Below, one piece after another: positions 28,050-37,517 of a DNA stretch of 64,000 nt (the stretch's first letter is position 1; each line of letters starts with the position of its first letter). The stretch spans positions 1,153,501 through 1,217,500 of the forward strand of contig JACKNC010000001.1 of the NCBI GenBank assembly GCA_024235095.1. Direction: 5' to 3'. The notes beneath the pieces were generated by a model. It worked only from the letters and a program-made list of their open reading frames with translations, was not told the DNA's origin and searched no databases. This DNA is from Gammaproteobacteria bacterium. Its GTDB lineage: Bacteria; Pseudomonadota; Gammaproteobacteria; Competibacterales; Competibacteraceae. A program made the position numbers and the translations under genes.

Positions 28050-28862
28050 GGTAGTCCTGCAGATTGTAGTGAACCCTCATGCAGTCACGACCGGTAGAGA
28101 ATTGTTATAATGATGGATAAAATACCAAATAGCTCCAATGTGGTTTTCCAGTTTCTTCGAAAAAGAGAGCGTCTTTCTAACGAGACGAGAAATTCTTTGT
28201 CTTAAAGTACCATTGAATCTTTCAATTTTTAAGTCCGACCCCTTTCTTTGCCTACGGCTTTGTGACGTTTGGTTGGGAATATCACCTCATACGCTTCCCA
28301 AAAATCGGTATAAGCGACGGCGCATTGGCGATAAACCGGCGGTAAGGAGTCCCACAGTCCTTGAGCGCCTTTTTGGCTTCGATTACCGACAAAAACGCCG
28401 ACGATCTCGCTTGTGCCTTGATCAATCGCTAACCAAACCCATTGTTTGTTATTCTTATTTCCTACAAAAGACCACAGTTCGTCACATTGAATCACGAGCC
28501 GACCTTTGGGCTTTTTTTTAACATCGACTTGCTGAGGGACTCCTTGATATTTTCGATTGACATAGCCTTGTAGCCAACGTTCTGAAGCCCCAACGACCCA
28601 TGCAATACCGGCAATAGGAATTCGTTCTAATAACAGTTTGTCGATTAAATCCTTTTTATCTTGCGAAATTCTATTCTCTGGATTTTCGACAAATTGTCGA
28701 CTGCAATCTTTGCAAGAAAACTTGGGCTTGCCGTTGTGAATGCTGCCGTTTTTTACAACATTGACGGAATGACAATTAGGACAAATCATCGCTCTTTACT
28801 GACTCTATTTGTTACCACTAAAATCATACCATAAATTAATCATTACTTTCTACAGGACTACC
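28050..28862 (-). mobile_element. IS1-family insertion sequence
   Basis: The 813-bp element is bounded by GGTAGTCCTGCAG on the left and its near inverted repeat CTACAGGACTACC on the right, and holds one IS1-type transposase gene. No 8-9 bp target duplication is visible: the left flank is CCAAAACTG and the right flank starts CCGGAGTTA. The right flank is the broken edge of an IS630-family copy, so an adjacent deletion after insertion is likely. Confidence 0.85.
28077..28789 (-). pseudogene. IS1-family transposase, frameshifted near the C-terminus
   Basis: The N-terminal zinc-finger InsA part (CPNCHSVNVVKNG ... CKDCSRQF) is fused in one frame to an InsB DDE part (VIQCDELWSFVGNKNNKQW, then YTDFWEAYE). 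The frame hits TAA at 28229 after GKERGRT. One base further the expected IERFNGTLRQRISRLVRKTL tail continues to a TGA at 28077-28079. A single-base deletion near 28226 explains this, so the transposase probably lacks its last catalytic segment. Confidence 0.8.
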
Positions 28863-29212
28863 CCGGAGTTATTACAAACGGGGCACCTGGTGCTTTCCGG
28901 GTATCCAAGACTTCTTCTCCTTCATAACGATAGTTGCGAAGCCAGTCATAAATACTCGTTCGATCGATACCTAAAAAATCAGCAACAAGTTCTGGGCTAT
29001 AATGCTTCTCTTCGACCACCCGAACCGCCATTCGCTGGATGTAATTCATTACTTCATTAGGGATTTTACGTGCATCAAACATCCATTCCGCGTTCATTGC
29101 AGTACCTCCTCTATAAACTTTAAACTATCTAAAGAGGTTTTCTATAATAGTTAGACAATTCGATTAACGCTCAGTTCGTTGATAATGTAGGGATGATCAT
29201 TGGCAAGGCTAT
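28863..29212 (-). mobile_element. Truncated IS630-family element (5' part only)
   Basis: This stretch matches the promoter-side end and the first roughly 75 codons of the fuller IS630 copy at 31884-33086, including the MNAEWMFDARKIP start and a GTTGATAATGTAGGG terminal segment. The transposase fragment (28863-29097) has a helix-turn-helix (ELVADFLGIDRTSIYDWLRN) and stops where the IS1 element begins. The DDE half is missing. Confidence 0.85.
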
Positions 29213-29421
29213 AAGCCTGTCCAATATCTCTACTATAAAAGGCTAAAAGTCATCGAAGAATCTTGAAAACCTTAGAGGTTCTTCGAGGATTCTTGTGGAG
29301 CCATCTGGTCCAAGGGCGGCTTGTGGCTCCAACCCGTTGATCTTGAAAGAGGCAGCGCCAACTTGGCAGGCTGGTCTTGGCCTAGAGGTCCACGTTCCAC
29401 AGAAACTCTCGAAGAACCACA
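29213..29421. other. Non-coding stretch beyond the IS630 remnant
   Basis: I see no gene here. It has several imperfect inverted repeats, for example GGAGCCA (from 29297) facing TGGCTCC (from 29324), and related AAGAATCTTG / AGGATTCTTG words. It may be debris of a mobile element. Confidence 0.35.
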
Positions 29422-30069
29422 TTAGAAGCGCCAGAGTGAAATTTTTCTGTTCTCTTCCCGGAACACAAGTTTCATTCCATTTCTTTCAAGAATCCATTTC
29501 TGCAGGTCATTTGCATATGCAACCACACAGCAATGGCTTTTTATAATGTCTAAATTATTCGAAATAAAAATACTCATTACCTTCTCATCAAATGGATTAA
29601 ACATGAAAACAAAACATTGAGTCTTAGGTAAAATATATTTAGTTGCATCTGAAACAAAAAACTCTATTTTTTCTCTTTGACCTGTAAAATTTCTTTTGTT
29701 CACGATTGCTTTATCAATGAGTGTTTCGTCGAAATCAAATCCAATAATTTTTATAAAGTTAAACTTCGAGGCATAAAAACACGCTTTCCCAGTTCCACAC
29801 CCAACATCAACGAATAAACAATCCCGATATCCATTTTTCTTTGCTTCTTTAATTAGTTTTCTAATATTACGACACCATACTGATTGAAACGCCGTAGCGT
29901 TTTCTCGGTATGGAGACAAGGTGTTCAAATTACTATTATCTATAATACCATTAGTTTTTATACCATTTAATAAATCAAAAATAATATCAAAAAAGTTATA
30001 GATTTTTCTTAAAATTTTTTCCCTAATACTAAAAATGTAATGGTATTTTTTAGCAAGCATATTGATCAT
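29422..30069 (-). CDS. Class I SAM-dependent methyltransferase
   Basis: The 215-residue protein has a glycine-rich SAM motif (CLFVDVGCGTGKACFYASKF) near residues 84-103, an acidic motif II region (IIGFDFDETLIDKA) and a post-II FFVSDATKYI segment. The fold is class I methyltransferase. The N-terminal 60 residues are basic and AT-rich-coded. The substrate is unknown; its position in an accessory island next to sugar-modification genes suggests a glycan or lipid target. Alternative starts at codons 1 and 4 are both ATG. Confidence 0.75.
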   Translation of the reverse strand: MINMLAKKYHYIFSIREKILRKIYNFFDIIFDLLNGIKTNGIIDNSNLNTLSPYRENATAFQSVWCRNIRKLIKEAKKNGYRDCLFVDVGCGTGKACFYASKFNFIKIIGFDFDETLIDKAIVNKRNFTGQREKIEFFVSDATKYILPKTQCFVFMFNPFDEKVMSIFISNNLDIIKSHCCVVAYANDLQKWILERNGMKLVFREENRKISLWRF

Positions 30070-30202
30070 CGTAGCGCCTCAATGTTTGCCAAAGCTTTTC
30101 TGAACGTCACCATCATCAAATCCACATCTCCATCTGATAAGTACAATGAGCATACATAACAGTGTTAACAGCACATCTACCTATCCTACCTATATGAATT
30201 TC

Positions 30203-31864
30203 TTAGTGAGTACCTAGCCACTGGCGATAATCATTAACTGGCGGATTTTCCCATGAAAAGTATTTGATATAAGCTGCATTAATCCCTTCATCGCATAGCA
30301 TAACCTTAACTTGAATGTAAACTTCATTTCGTTTTTCGGGCATATCGAGAAGTCCATATAAATAACCTTGCAGCAACCGCGCCACAGCATGGAATTTATA
30401 TTGGTTAGCGATGGAGGAAAACTTATCCAACGCCTTTTCCCAAGAAGGCTTACCTTCACGCAACAACTTACAGCCAAAAAAATTAACTTTCATATTAGCA
30501 TCATACTGAATGCCTTTTAATTTTTCAGCGCTAAAATGCTCAGTGCTCATAGTTGCTCCCATGTATTTCATACCTAAAATAAATTCACTATCATTTACTA
30601 AATAGCCACGCTCAATCGCTAAATCGTAATATTTTGTACCGGGAAATGGAGTAGCGATAGAAAAGGTACAGTGGTCTACCTGCAATTCTAAAGCATAATT
30701 AATAGTCTGCTGAATTTCATCGGTAGTTTCGCCAGGATTGCCAATTACAAAATAACATTGTAGCGGTAGCCCAATTTTCCTACAGTACTCTGCCATCTTT
30801 CGGCCATGATCCAGGTTCACTTTTTTGTTCATTACTTCCTTAAGTACGCGCAGCGATCCAGACTCCACAGCCATAATTGCCTGCGAGCAAGAAGTAGCTT
30901 TGCAAAGATCTAAAAATTCCTCATTCAAACTATTTACATGGAATCCATTAGATTCTAACCAAGGAACGGTTAGACCTTTATCCAGCACAGCCTCTAAAAA
31001 TGCCTTAGCATGTCTTTTGTTGACAACAAAGTTGTCATCACGAATCGCCAGCGAACTGATTTTAAAATCCTCATGTAACTGTTCTAACTCCTGTATAAGA
31101 TTAGCAGTACTACGTAGCCGCAACATATGCCCTGAATAAAGATCAACCGAGCAGTAATTGCAGGAAAAAGGACAACTGCGCGAAGTCATCAAGGGTAATT
31201 CTAAATGGCCGTGAATCTTTTTATATTTATCCAGCGGCAACATGTCGAATGCTGGAAAAGGAATTTTATCCAGTTCAATTTCAAAGTTATGCCTATCATT
31301 TATGAAGATCGCCCCGCCTTCCCTAGCCGCTATACCATTAATGTTTTTTAAAGACTGACCACACTTCTCAGCTACCAATACTTCTAAAATTGTCTTTTCA
31401 GCCTCACCAATAAAAGCCACATCAAGAGCTGGAATATTTTTTATAACCATCTCAGGAAATACTGTGGGGTAACCGCCTAGATAGATTTTCACTCCAGGAT
31501 GCTTGATTTTGGTACCCTCAATTAGGTTCTTAGCTAATTCATGCTGAAAATTAAATACTGCTGAAAAACCAATAATTACCGGCTTACAAGCTTCGATTTC
31601 ACAGCTAATGCTACGCAAAGACAATTCCAGCAGATATTGAGGGTCTGTAGCAAATCTAGAGATATATTCTTCGTAGTGATCAGCATACAGATCTAAAATT
31701 TTAACAGCATAATCACTCTTATCTCTGATTACCGAAGCCAAATAAGTTACTCCTAACGGAACTACAAGCCCGCTAACTGTGAAGCTTCTTACATCGTTGT
31801 TCTTGATGTTATACTCTATCTCTGGTATCCGTATTAATAGTACCGTCGGCTTATAATTCCGCAT
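30203..31864 (-). CDS. B12-binding radical SAM protein
   Basis: The start at 31864 has GGAG six bases upstream. The approximately 553-residue protein has an N-terminal cobalamin-binding Rossmann domain (about residues 10-165, with IIGFSAVFNFQ and IYLGGYPTVFPE). The radical SAM core has the CxxxCxxC cluster motif in SRSCPFSCNYC near residue 232. Later core motifs are RDDNF, AVESGS and CYFVIGNPGETTDEIQQTI. Members of this class methylate or rearrange unactivated carbons in lipids, antibiotics and sugars. The target here is unknown, though the neighbourhood suggests a surface glycan. An IS630 element begins immediately upstream and may have cut its native promoter. Confidence 0.85.
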   Translation of the reverse strand: MRNYKPTVLLIRIPEIEYNIKNNDVRSFTVSGLVVPLGVTYLASVIRDKSDYAVKILDLYADHYEEYISRFATDPQYLLELSLRSISCEIEACKPVIIGFSAVFNFQHELAKNLIEGTKIKHPGVKIYLGGYPTVFPEMVIKNIPALDVAFIGEAEKTILEVLVAEKCGQSLKNINGIAAREGGAIFINDRHNFEIELDKIPFPAFDMLPLDKYKKIHGHLELPLMTSRSCPFSCNYCSVDLYSGHMLRLRSTANLIQELEQLHEDFKISSLAIRDDNFVVNKRHAKAFLEAVLDKGLTVPWLESNGFHVNSLNEEFLDLCKATSCSQAIMAVESGSLRVLKEVMNKKVNLDHGRKMAEYCRKIGLPLQCYFVIGNPGETTDEIQQTINYALELQVDHCTFSIATPFPGTKYYDLAIERGYLVNDSEFILGMKYMGATMSTEHFSAEKLKGIQYDANMKVNFFGCKLLREGKPSWEKALDKFSSIANQYKFHAVARLLQGYLYGLLDMPEKRNEVYIQVKVMLCDEGINAAYIKYFSWENPPVNDYRQWLGTH

Positions 31865-31883
31865 ATGCATCTCCAAAAAATCG

Positions 31884-33086
31884 TATTGTCTTGCTAATAG
31901 TTATCCCCACAAAAATCATGCTGGAGCTTTTTCAGGATTAGCGTATTGAGTATCAGGGAGCCTAAAAAATGATTTGACCCTTTCCTGAAATTCTTTTAGC
32001 TTTTCCAAAGCAGAATAAACGCGCGCTCTGAAATCAGCCCGGTTTTTAATTGGCTCCTTTTCCAGATGATCATTTTTGATCTCATTCCAAACCTGTTCAT
32101 CCGGATTTAACTCTGGCGAGTGGGGGGGAAGAAAGAACAAGCGGATTTGTTTTCGATGCGTCTCAAGAAAGGCTTTGACTTCTTTCGAGGTATGATAAGA
32201 CGCATTGTCCGTGATGACAATTAATGGGCGCTCTCGACCCTCTAATGCCTTCTCTAAAAAGGCAATGAAAACCCCACTCACTCATTTTTGAGTGGTCACT
32301 TCAAATATTAACTCGCCCGTCGCCGTAACCATCGATAAAATGTGAAACCCACCCCGGTCATCACTCACTTTAATTTCAGGCGGATGACCGACTAAGCCCC
32401 ACGTCCGTCCAGAACGCGTATGGCCTTGAACCCATGACTCATCCTGAAACGCAATATCCGCTCCAAGTTCTTGAGCCCGCTTCTGAATCTCTTTAAATTC
32501 TTCATTAATAAACTTTTTAACTTCCTCCTGATCCTGGTTTAAGGCATGATAACAAGGTTTTTGACAACTCAGTCCTAATTGATGTAAATGCAGACGAACC
32601 GTGGCATCCGATACCCATAAACCAAAGTACTCTTTCAATAAATTAACCATGATCTCTAAAGTCCATAAAACCGTATCATAGCCATGATCCGCCGGCGTCG
32701 TATTGAGTATCGTTTCTTTTAACCATCGATCAATATCCGGAGTCATCACACACGTGGCGCCGAGCGCTTTCCGGGTATCCAGGGCTTCTTCTCCTTCATA
32801 ACGATAGTTGCGAAGCCAATCATAAATACTCGTTCGGTCGATACCCAAAAAATCAGCAACAAGCTCCGGACCATAATGCTTCTCTTCGACCGCGCGAACC
32901 GCAATACGCCGGATGTAATTCATCACTTCATCCGGTATTTTACGTGCATCAAACATCCATTCCGCGTTCATTGCCGCACCTCCTCTATAAATTTAGAGTC
33001 TCTAAAGAGGTCTTCTATAGTTATTAGACAATTTGATTAACGCTCAGTTCGTTGATAATGTAGGGATAATCGTTGGCAAGCCTATA
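31884..33086 (-). mobile_element. IS630-family insertion sequence with interrupted transposase
   Basis: Left end CTTGCTAATAGTTATCCCCAC and right end GTAGGGATAATCGTTGGCAAG are imperfect inverted repeats. TA dinucleotides at both outer borders fit IS630 insertion into TA. The borders are approximate by a few bases. Its right part is nearly the same as the remnant at 28863-29212. Confidence 0.75.
31916..32971 (-). pseudogene. IS630-family transposase with an in-frame TGA
   Basis: The first 229 codons hold a helix-turn-helix region (LVADFLGIDRTSIYDWLRN) and the first catalytic Asp region (GADIAFQDESWVQG). They stop at TGA (32282-32284) after EVTTQK. The frame continues without shift with SGVFIAFLEKALEGRERPL, VITDNASYHTSKEV and the third motif LPPHSPELNPDEQVWNEIKN. 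The only lesion is the in-frame stop, next to a locally duplicated GAGT word. It is probably inactive unless the stop is read through. Confidence 0.82.
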
Positions 33087-33098
33087 GTATTAGTTTTT

Positions 33099-34160
33099 GG
33101 CTCAATATGGATTCCAGTCAGTTGGCGTTGTTAGGCGACCAGCAGTTCCAAGAGAGGTCTGAGCAAGCCTTTGCCCCGAATGCGGACGTTATGCACGAAC
33201 TGAAAGAAGCCCAGGTAGAGCGGCAGCTTTTCTTGCGAAATTCCTCGATGGGGTCGCAACCAGGAACGCAACAGGGACCAGAAACCCTCAGCAGTATTGA
33301 CATGAATCTCATGGAAGCCATCGCCATCGTCGTCGCGGGCGTATTCACCCCGGCTGTGACACACCGTATGATGATCAAAGCCCCAATCCTTCAATGGGTT
33401 ATAGATTGCATATTCATCGGTATACACCCGGGTTCCCGGGGCGATGAAAGTCTGAAGGAGCGGTTGGATGGTCGCTTGCTGGACATTATCCAGCATCCGG
33501 ACGACCACCGCGCCGCCGCGCTCAATCATGCCGAGAATCGGCGGCTTTTCCTGCTCCAGGGTGCCTCGACCCCGTGCCCCCTTCAGCCGGCGACGCCGCC
33601 CGCGGCGGCCTTTTTTTTCACCGCGTCCGGATGCCCTTTATGCCCGGCCACCATATAGACCTCGTCGCATTCCACTTCCCCCGCCAAGGTGGGTTCGGGT
33701 TGGCGGGCGACGATACCTTGGCGCAGTTGCTCGGTCATCCGCTGCACGTCTCCGGATTCAACGCCAACTCTTGGGCAATCTGGGCATTAGACAAGTTCAA
33801 ACCCATAAAATATAAACATAATATCCAAATTCGTAACGGCGGGTGGTGGCCGGCCAACACCGTCCCGGTTAGATCGTCAAAAGAGCGATGGCACCCAGCA
33901 CACCGATATTTCTGTCGCGCCGGTTGGGTCGTGTCGTGACCCTGCTTCGTCACGTTCGCCGCCCCACAATGGGGGCAGTGAACCCCATCGGGCCAGCGCA
34001 GTTGGCGGACCGTTTCGTAACACCGGACATCGTCCAGTAGATTCTGAAGGTTGATCATCGACGGGAAACCTGGAGCGCGGCGGTTCAAAACCTCTTCAGT
34101 GTAGCTCCTGTCCCTTGGCAGGGCGAGCCATCTTCAACAGCCTGGAATCCATATTGAGCC
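33099..34160 (-). mobile_element. IS1595-family insertion sequence with target-site duplication
   Basis: Perfect 18-bp terminal inverted repeats GGCTCAATATGGATTCCA (33099-33116) and TGGAATCCATATTGAGCC (34143-34160) bound 1062 bp. An 8-bp direct repeat TAGTTTTT lies immediately outside on both sides (33091-33098 and 34161-34168). Eight bases is the usual duplication for this family. Intact ends and duplication point to a recent insertion. Confidence 0.92.
33131..34058 (-). pseudogene. IS1595-family transposase with two frame disruptions
   Basis: The N-terminal zinc ribbon (VHCPHCGAANVTKQG ... YRCAGCHRSFDDLTGT) and the start of the helix-turn-helix are in the first frame, which breaks near 33742 where one G is missing after NPE. 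The middle part (EVECDEVYMVAGHKGHPDAV) runs into an A8 tract near 33611-33618. One more A, or a -1 slip there, is needed to reach the last part (GMIERGGAVVVRMLDNV, then VYTDEYAIYN and HEIHVNTAEGFWSLLRSWL). The A8 site could be a slippery site, but the missing G looks like real damage. Confidence 0.8.
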
Positions 34161-34222
34161 TAGTTTTTAGGATTAGATAGTTTACTATCTATAATCCTAG
34201 TGATATTTTAAAAATGTATAAA

Positions 34223-35515
34223 TCATCGTAATACCTCTATCCAAGTCCATACCTTTCTAAACGCCGCTACTATCAAATCTACATCCTCATCACTCAGATC
34301 GTTTAGACACATCGCATAGCCTAGATAACTCTTCTCTTGTAATTCCTCTGCAATGGGACAAATACCTCGGCTATAACTCACATCACGATGACAAATACTC
34401 GATGTCCACGGAAACCCTTTTGAACCATAAGCCATCTTCTGCTGATACATCGGTAACAGGTGCAAGTTAACGTATCCTACGGCCAGTCCATCGACCCCTT
34501 CAGCTACTAGCGCCTTATAGATATTCTCACGGCTAACGCCTAAACGATCTACGTCAAGAACAATGGGATAGACATAATAAGCATGAGTGCAATCAGGCTT
34601 GATGACGGGAGTGCGCAATTCCTCTAGTTCTCTCAATCCAGCAGTCAAACGCTCCGCAGTGCGTTGCCGGGTAGCTACGAGTCCTTGCAATTTTTTAAGC
34701 TGCTCGATTCCCATCGCACACTCAATTTCTCCCAAGCGGAAATTATAGCCAACCATATTAGCGAGATTAGCAACTCCCTTGCTGCCCACTACCGCTTCAG
34801 CATGGTTGCGAATAAGTTGCAACCGTTCAGCAATTTCATCGTCATCGGTAACTAAAATCCCGCCTTCACCCGTGTGAATGTGCTTGTGATAATTGAGGCT
34901 GTAGCCGCCCACATGCGCCAAGGCGCCCGCATATTTGCTCTTATAAAACGCACCCGGCGCTTGAGCTGTGTCAGAAATCACTTTAAGATTATGTTTATCA
35001 GCTATCGCCATCAGCGCATCCATATCTGCTGAATGGCCGAAGATGTCTACCGCCATAATCGCCTTGGTGTAAGGACTGATATTTTCCTCAACTGATTGGG
35101 GGTCAAGGTTAAAGGTTTCCGGTTCAATATCTGCAAACACCGGAATCGCATTCCAGTGCAAAATCGCCGTTGCGCTGGCGCACATGGTCCAAGGACTAAC
35201 GATGACCTCATCACCCGGTTCAATGCCTATTGCTCCCACTGCTGCAATTAAACCCGACGTCCAAGAATTGACGGTGACCGCATGCTTGACGCCAAAATAC
35301 GCTTCACAGGCCCGCTCAAATTCTTGCACCTTGGGGCCACCATAAAAATCATCGTGCCAAGCGCCTAGAAATTTCGATAATATCCCGCTTTCCACCACTT
35401 GCCTAGCCGCAATCACTTCTTCAATGCCGATAGGGTTGTAGCGCTTGAATGGACGCTTAATCGTTTTGGCCCCACCCAACAGGGCGAGCTTTTCTGTAAT
35501 GATTGCGTTATTCAT
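34223..35515 (-). CDS. DegT/DnrJ/EryC1-family sugar aminotransferase
   Basis: The 430-residue PLP enzyme carries the family motifs: AVTVNSWTSGLIAAVGA near the N-terminus, VSPWTMCASATAIL, and NYHKHIHTGEGGILVTDD holding the Schiff-base lysine. It ends in the usual barrel-like tail (ICPIAEELQEKS). Such enzymes convert keto-sugars to amino-sugars on nucleotide carriers. The ATG overlaps the stop of the upstream oxidoreductase gene (ATGA), so the two probably act in sequence to make an amino sugar or modify the nonulosonic acid. Confidence 0.88.
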   Translation of the reverse strand: MNNAIITEKLALLGGAKTIKRPFKRYNPIGIEEVIAARQVVESGILSKFLGAWHDDFYGGPKVQEFERACEAYFGVKHAVTVNSWTSGLIAAVGAIGIEPGDEVIVSPWTMCASATAILHWNAIPVFADIEPETFNLDPQSVEENISPYTKAIMAVDIFGHSADMDALMAIADKHNLKVISDTAQAPGAFYKSKYAGALAHVGGYSLNYHKHIHTGEGGILVTDDDEIAERLQLIRNHAEAVVGSKGVANLANMVGYNFRLGEIECAMGIEQLKKLQGLVATRQRTAERLTAGLRELEELRTPVIKPDCTHAYYVYPIVLDVDRLGVSRENIYKALVAEGVDGLAVGYVNLHLLPMYQQKMAYGSKGFPWTSSICHRDVSYSRGICPIAEELQEKSYLGYAMCLNDLSDEDVDLIVAAFRKVWTWIEVLR

Positions 35516-36477
35516 CGGCTTTGTACAATTTGATTGAGAACTTTCAAGGTATACAACGCTTCAGATCCAGAGCAGATTCGCGCTTCCTGATGGGCTAAAT
35601 CAGCGACTAATTGATCAGCGACCTGCCACTGACAACGATCCAGATTAGAGATTATCGCTTCAGGTATTGAGTTAAGAATCTGATAACCTTCACAGGTTGG
35701 ATTGGCGATCACCGATTGCCAAAGAATTTGCGAACCACCACACTCGTAACGCAGACGGCCATTGCCGGCGATCAATTCAATCGTGTAGTGAGAATAATAT
35801 TCTTCCCGCGCAGCTAGGAAATAAATAGTTCCCCGCTCAAAATTAATACACACATCTGGCTCTGGGTCAAGCCCACTCAACAACCGTCCCTTATTCAGAA
35901 TTTGGTAATCGACGACCTCGCCCAGCCAGTATTGTAATAGATTAAGAAAATGTGAACCATTATTAAATAACCCCTTTGAATACCAACATACGCCTTTAAT
36001 CGATTGCGTAATGCGGCCATCATTAATTCGCGCTTTGATTTCAGCAACACCGCAATCTGATCGGCGAATATAGTTGACATAAAGTTTAACGCCTTGATCC
36101 TCGCAGGCTGTCACTATAGCTGCTGCTTCATCTAAATCATAAGCCAGTGGTTTCTCACAAAGAATTGCGCTTGGTTTAATCACTTCCAGCACTGTGCTGA
36201 CCGTTTGATAATGCAGTGCGGTCGGGGTAGCAATGACGACCACATTCGGCTTTAGATCATGTAGAGCAGATGCTAGATCAACGTAGCCTGGCCGCGAGTA
36301 TTCCATTTCAAATCGGCATACGCGTTCAGAATCCAGATCAACGCCGCCCACCAACTCAAAGCCTGGATGAACCTGAAAAGCCCGCGCATGGGTCAAAATA
36401 AATTGATCCGGATCATGGCGCAGGTCATAACCCATGCCTATCTGTCCTAATCCTATCACTAATGTACGAAAACTCAT
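35512..36477 (-). CDS. Gfo/Idh/MocA-family oxidoreductase
   Basis: The 321-residue protein starts at 36477, right beside the pseI stop. It has an N-terminal NAD(P)-binding motif (LVIGLGQIGMGYDLRHDP), the EKPLAYDLDEA motif typical of the family, and a C-terminal alpha/beta substrate domain. Such proteins reduce or oxidise nucleotide sugars or modify nonulosonic acid precursors. It lies between pseI and the aminotransferase gene with overlapping ends, as oxidoreductase-aminotransferase pairs do in legionaminic or pseudaminic acid variants. Confidence 0.82.
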   Translation of the reverse strand: MSFRTLVIGLGQIGMGYDLRHDPDQFILTHARAFQVHPGFELVGGVDLDSERVCRFEMEYSRPGYVDLASALHDLKPNVVVIATPTALHYQTVSTVLEVIKPSAILCEKPLAYDLDEAAAIVTACEDQGVKLYVNYIRRSDCGVAEIKARINDGRITQSIKGVCWYSKGLFNNGSHFLNLLQYWLGEVVDYQILNKGRLLSGLDPEPDVCINFERGTIYFLAAREEYYSHYTIELIAGNGRLRYECGGSQILWQSVIANPTCEGYQILNSIPEAIISNLDRCQWQVADQLVADLAHQEARICSGSEALYTLKVLNQIVQSR

Positions 36478-37517
36478 CCCAATAGCTCCCATACTAAAGC
36501 AGTCCCTCGCTTCACATCCTGTTTAACGCGCATTCCCAGTACCTGATCCAGATATTTCGGCGGCAATCCTAAGCCGGGACGAATAGACCGCACGCTCTCT
36601 TCGGTCAAGATATCCCCAGCTTTCATATCTTTGACAACATAGAGCGACCGCCGGAATACCAATGATTTCTTCTCAGCTTCAGTCGCGCCATAGCTGACCC
36701 GGCCCAGCGCCTGCCAGGCTCGCTCACTCTCTATCACCAGTGCCTGCATTTCTTTAGGTTCCATCGAGAACGCGCTGTCTACGCCTCCATCCGCCCGGCG
36801 CAGGGTAAAGTGTTTTTCGATTACTGCCGCACCCAGCGCCACGCTGGCCACTGCGGCGCCGATGCCCATAGTATGGTCGGACAGCCCGACTTCGCACTGA
36901 AACAACTCCCGCAGGTGGGGGATGGTCAGCAGATTGGTATTCTCCGGCGTCGCCGGATAAGTGCTGGTGCATTTGAGCAGAACCAGGTCTCGACAACCCG
37001 CCCTGCGCGCAGCGCGCACGGTCTCATCCAGCTCCGCCACTGTGGCCATACCGGTAGAGATGATCATTGGCTTGCCGGTCTGAGCAATCTTGCGGATCAG
37101 CAACAGGTCAGTATTCTCGAAAGAGGCGACTTTATAACAGGGTACGTTCAGCGTCTCCAGAAAATCCACTGCCGTTTCATCAAAGGGGGTGCTGAACGCA
37201 ACCAGACCTCGTTCGCGGGCGCGGTCGAAAATAGGCTGATGCCATTCCCAAGGCGTATAGGCTTCCTGGTAGAGCTTATAGAGAGAAGCGCCTTGCCACA
37301 GACTGTTTGGGTCGGAAATGAAAAACTCGCCTTCAGCCAAATCCAGTGTCATGGTATCGGGCATATAGGTTTGCAGCTTCAGGCCATGCGCCCCAGCTTT
37401 AGCTGCTGCATCAACAATCGCCAACGCTCGATCCAGTGATTGATTATGGTTGCCGGACATCTCGGCGACGATGAAAGGCGCCTCAGCACGTCCGATTTGT
37501 CTCTCACCAATGATCAT
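36474..37517 (-). CDS. pseI: Pseudaminic acid synthase PseI
   Basis: PseI condenses 6-deoxy-AltdiNAc with phosphoenolpyruvate to give pseudaminic acid. The 347-residue protein has an N-terminal NeuB-type TIM barrel (FIVAEMSGNHNQSLDRALAI, FSTPFDETAVDFLE, YPATPENTNLLTI) and a C-terminal antifreeze/SAF-like domain (RRSLYVVKDMKAGDILTEE). GGVDSAFSMEP is typical of PseI rather than NeuB. Its start overlaps the pseG-pseH fusion by 14 nt. Confidence 0.95.
   Translation of the reverse strand: MIIGERQIGRAEAPFIVAEMSGNHNQSLDRALAIVDAAAKAGAHGLKLQTYMPDTMTLDLAEGEFFISDPNSLWQGASLYKLYQEAYTPWEWHQPIFDRARERGLVAFSTPFDETAVDFLETLNVPCYKVASFENTDLLLIRKIAQTGKPMIISTGMATVAELDETVRAARRAGCRDLVLLKCTSTYPATPENTNLLTIPHLRELFQCEVGLSDHTMGIGAAVASVALGAAVIEKHFTLRRADGGVDSAFSMEPKEMQALVIESERAWQALGRVSYGATEAEKKSLVFRRSLYVVKDMKAGDILTEESVRSIRPGLGLPPKYLDQVLGMRVKQDVKRGTALVWELLG

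Noticed and set aside
28138..28521. Plus-strand frame over the IS1 element
   Set aside because: It is antisense to the transposase and has no family resemblance.
33107..33658. Plus-strand frame in the IS1595 element
   Set aside because: It is antisense to the transposase, which has recognisable motifs on the minus strand.
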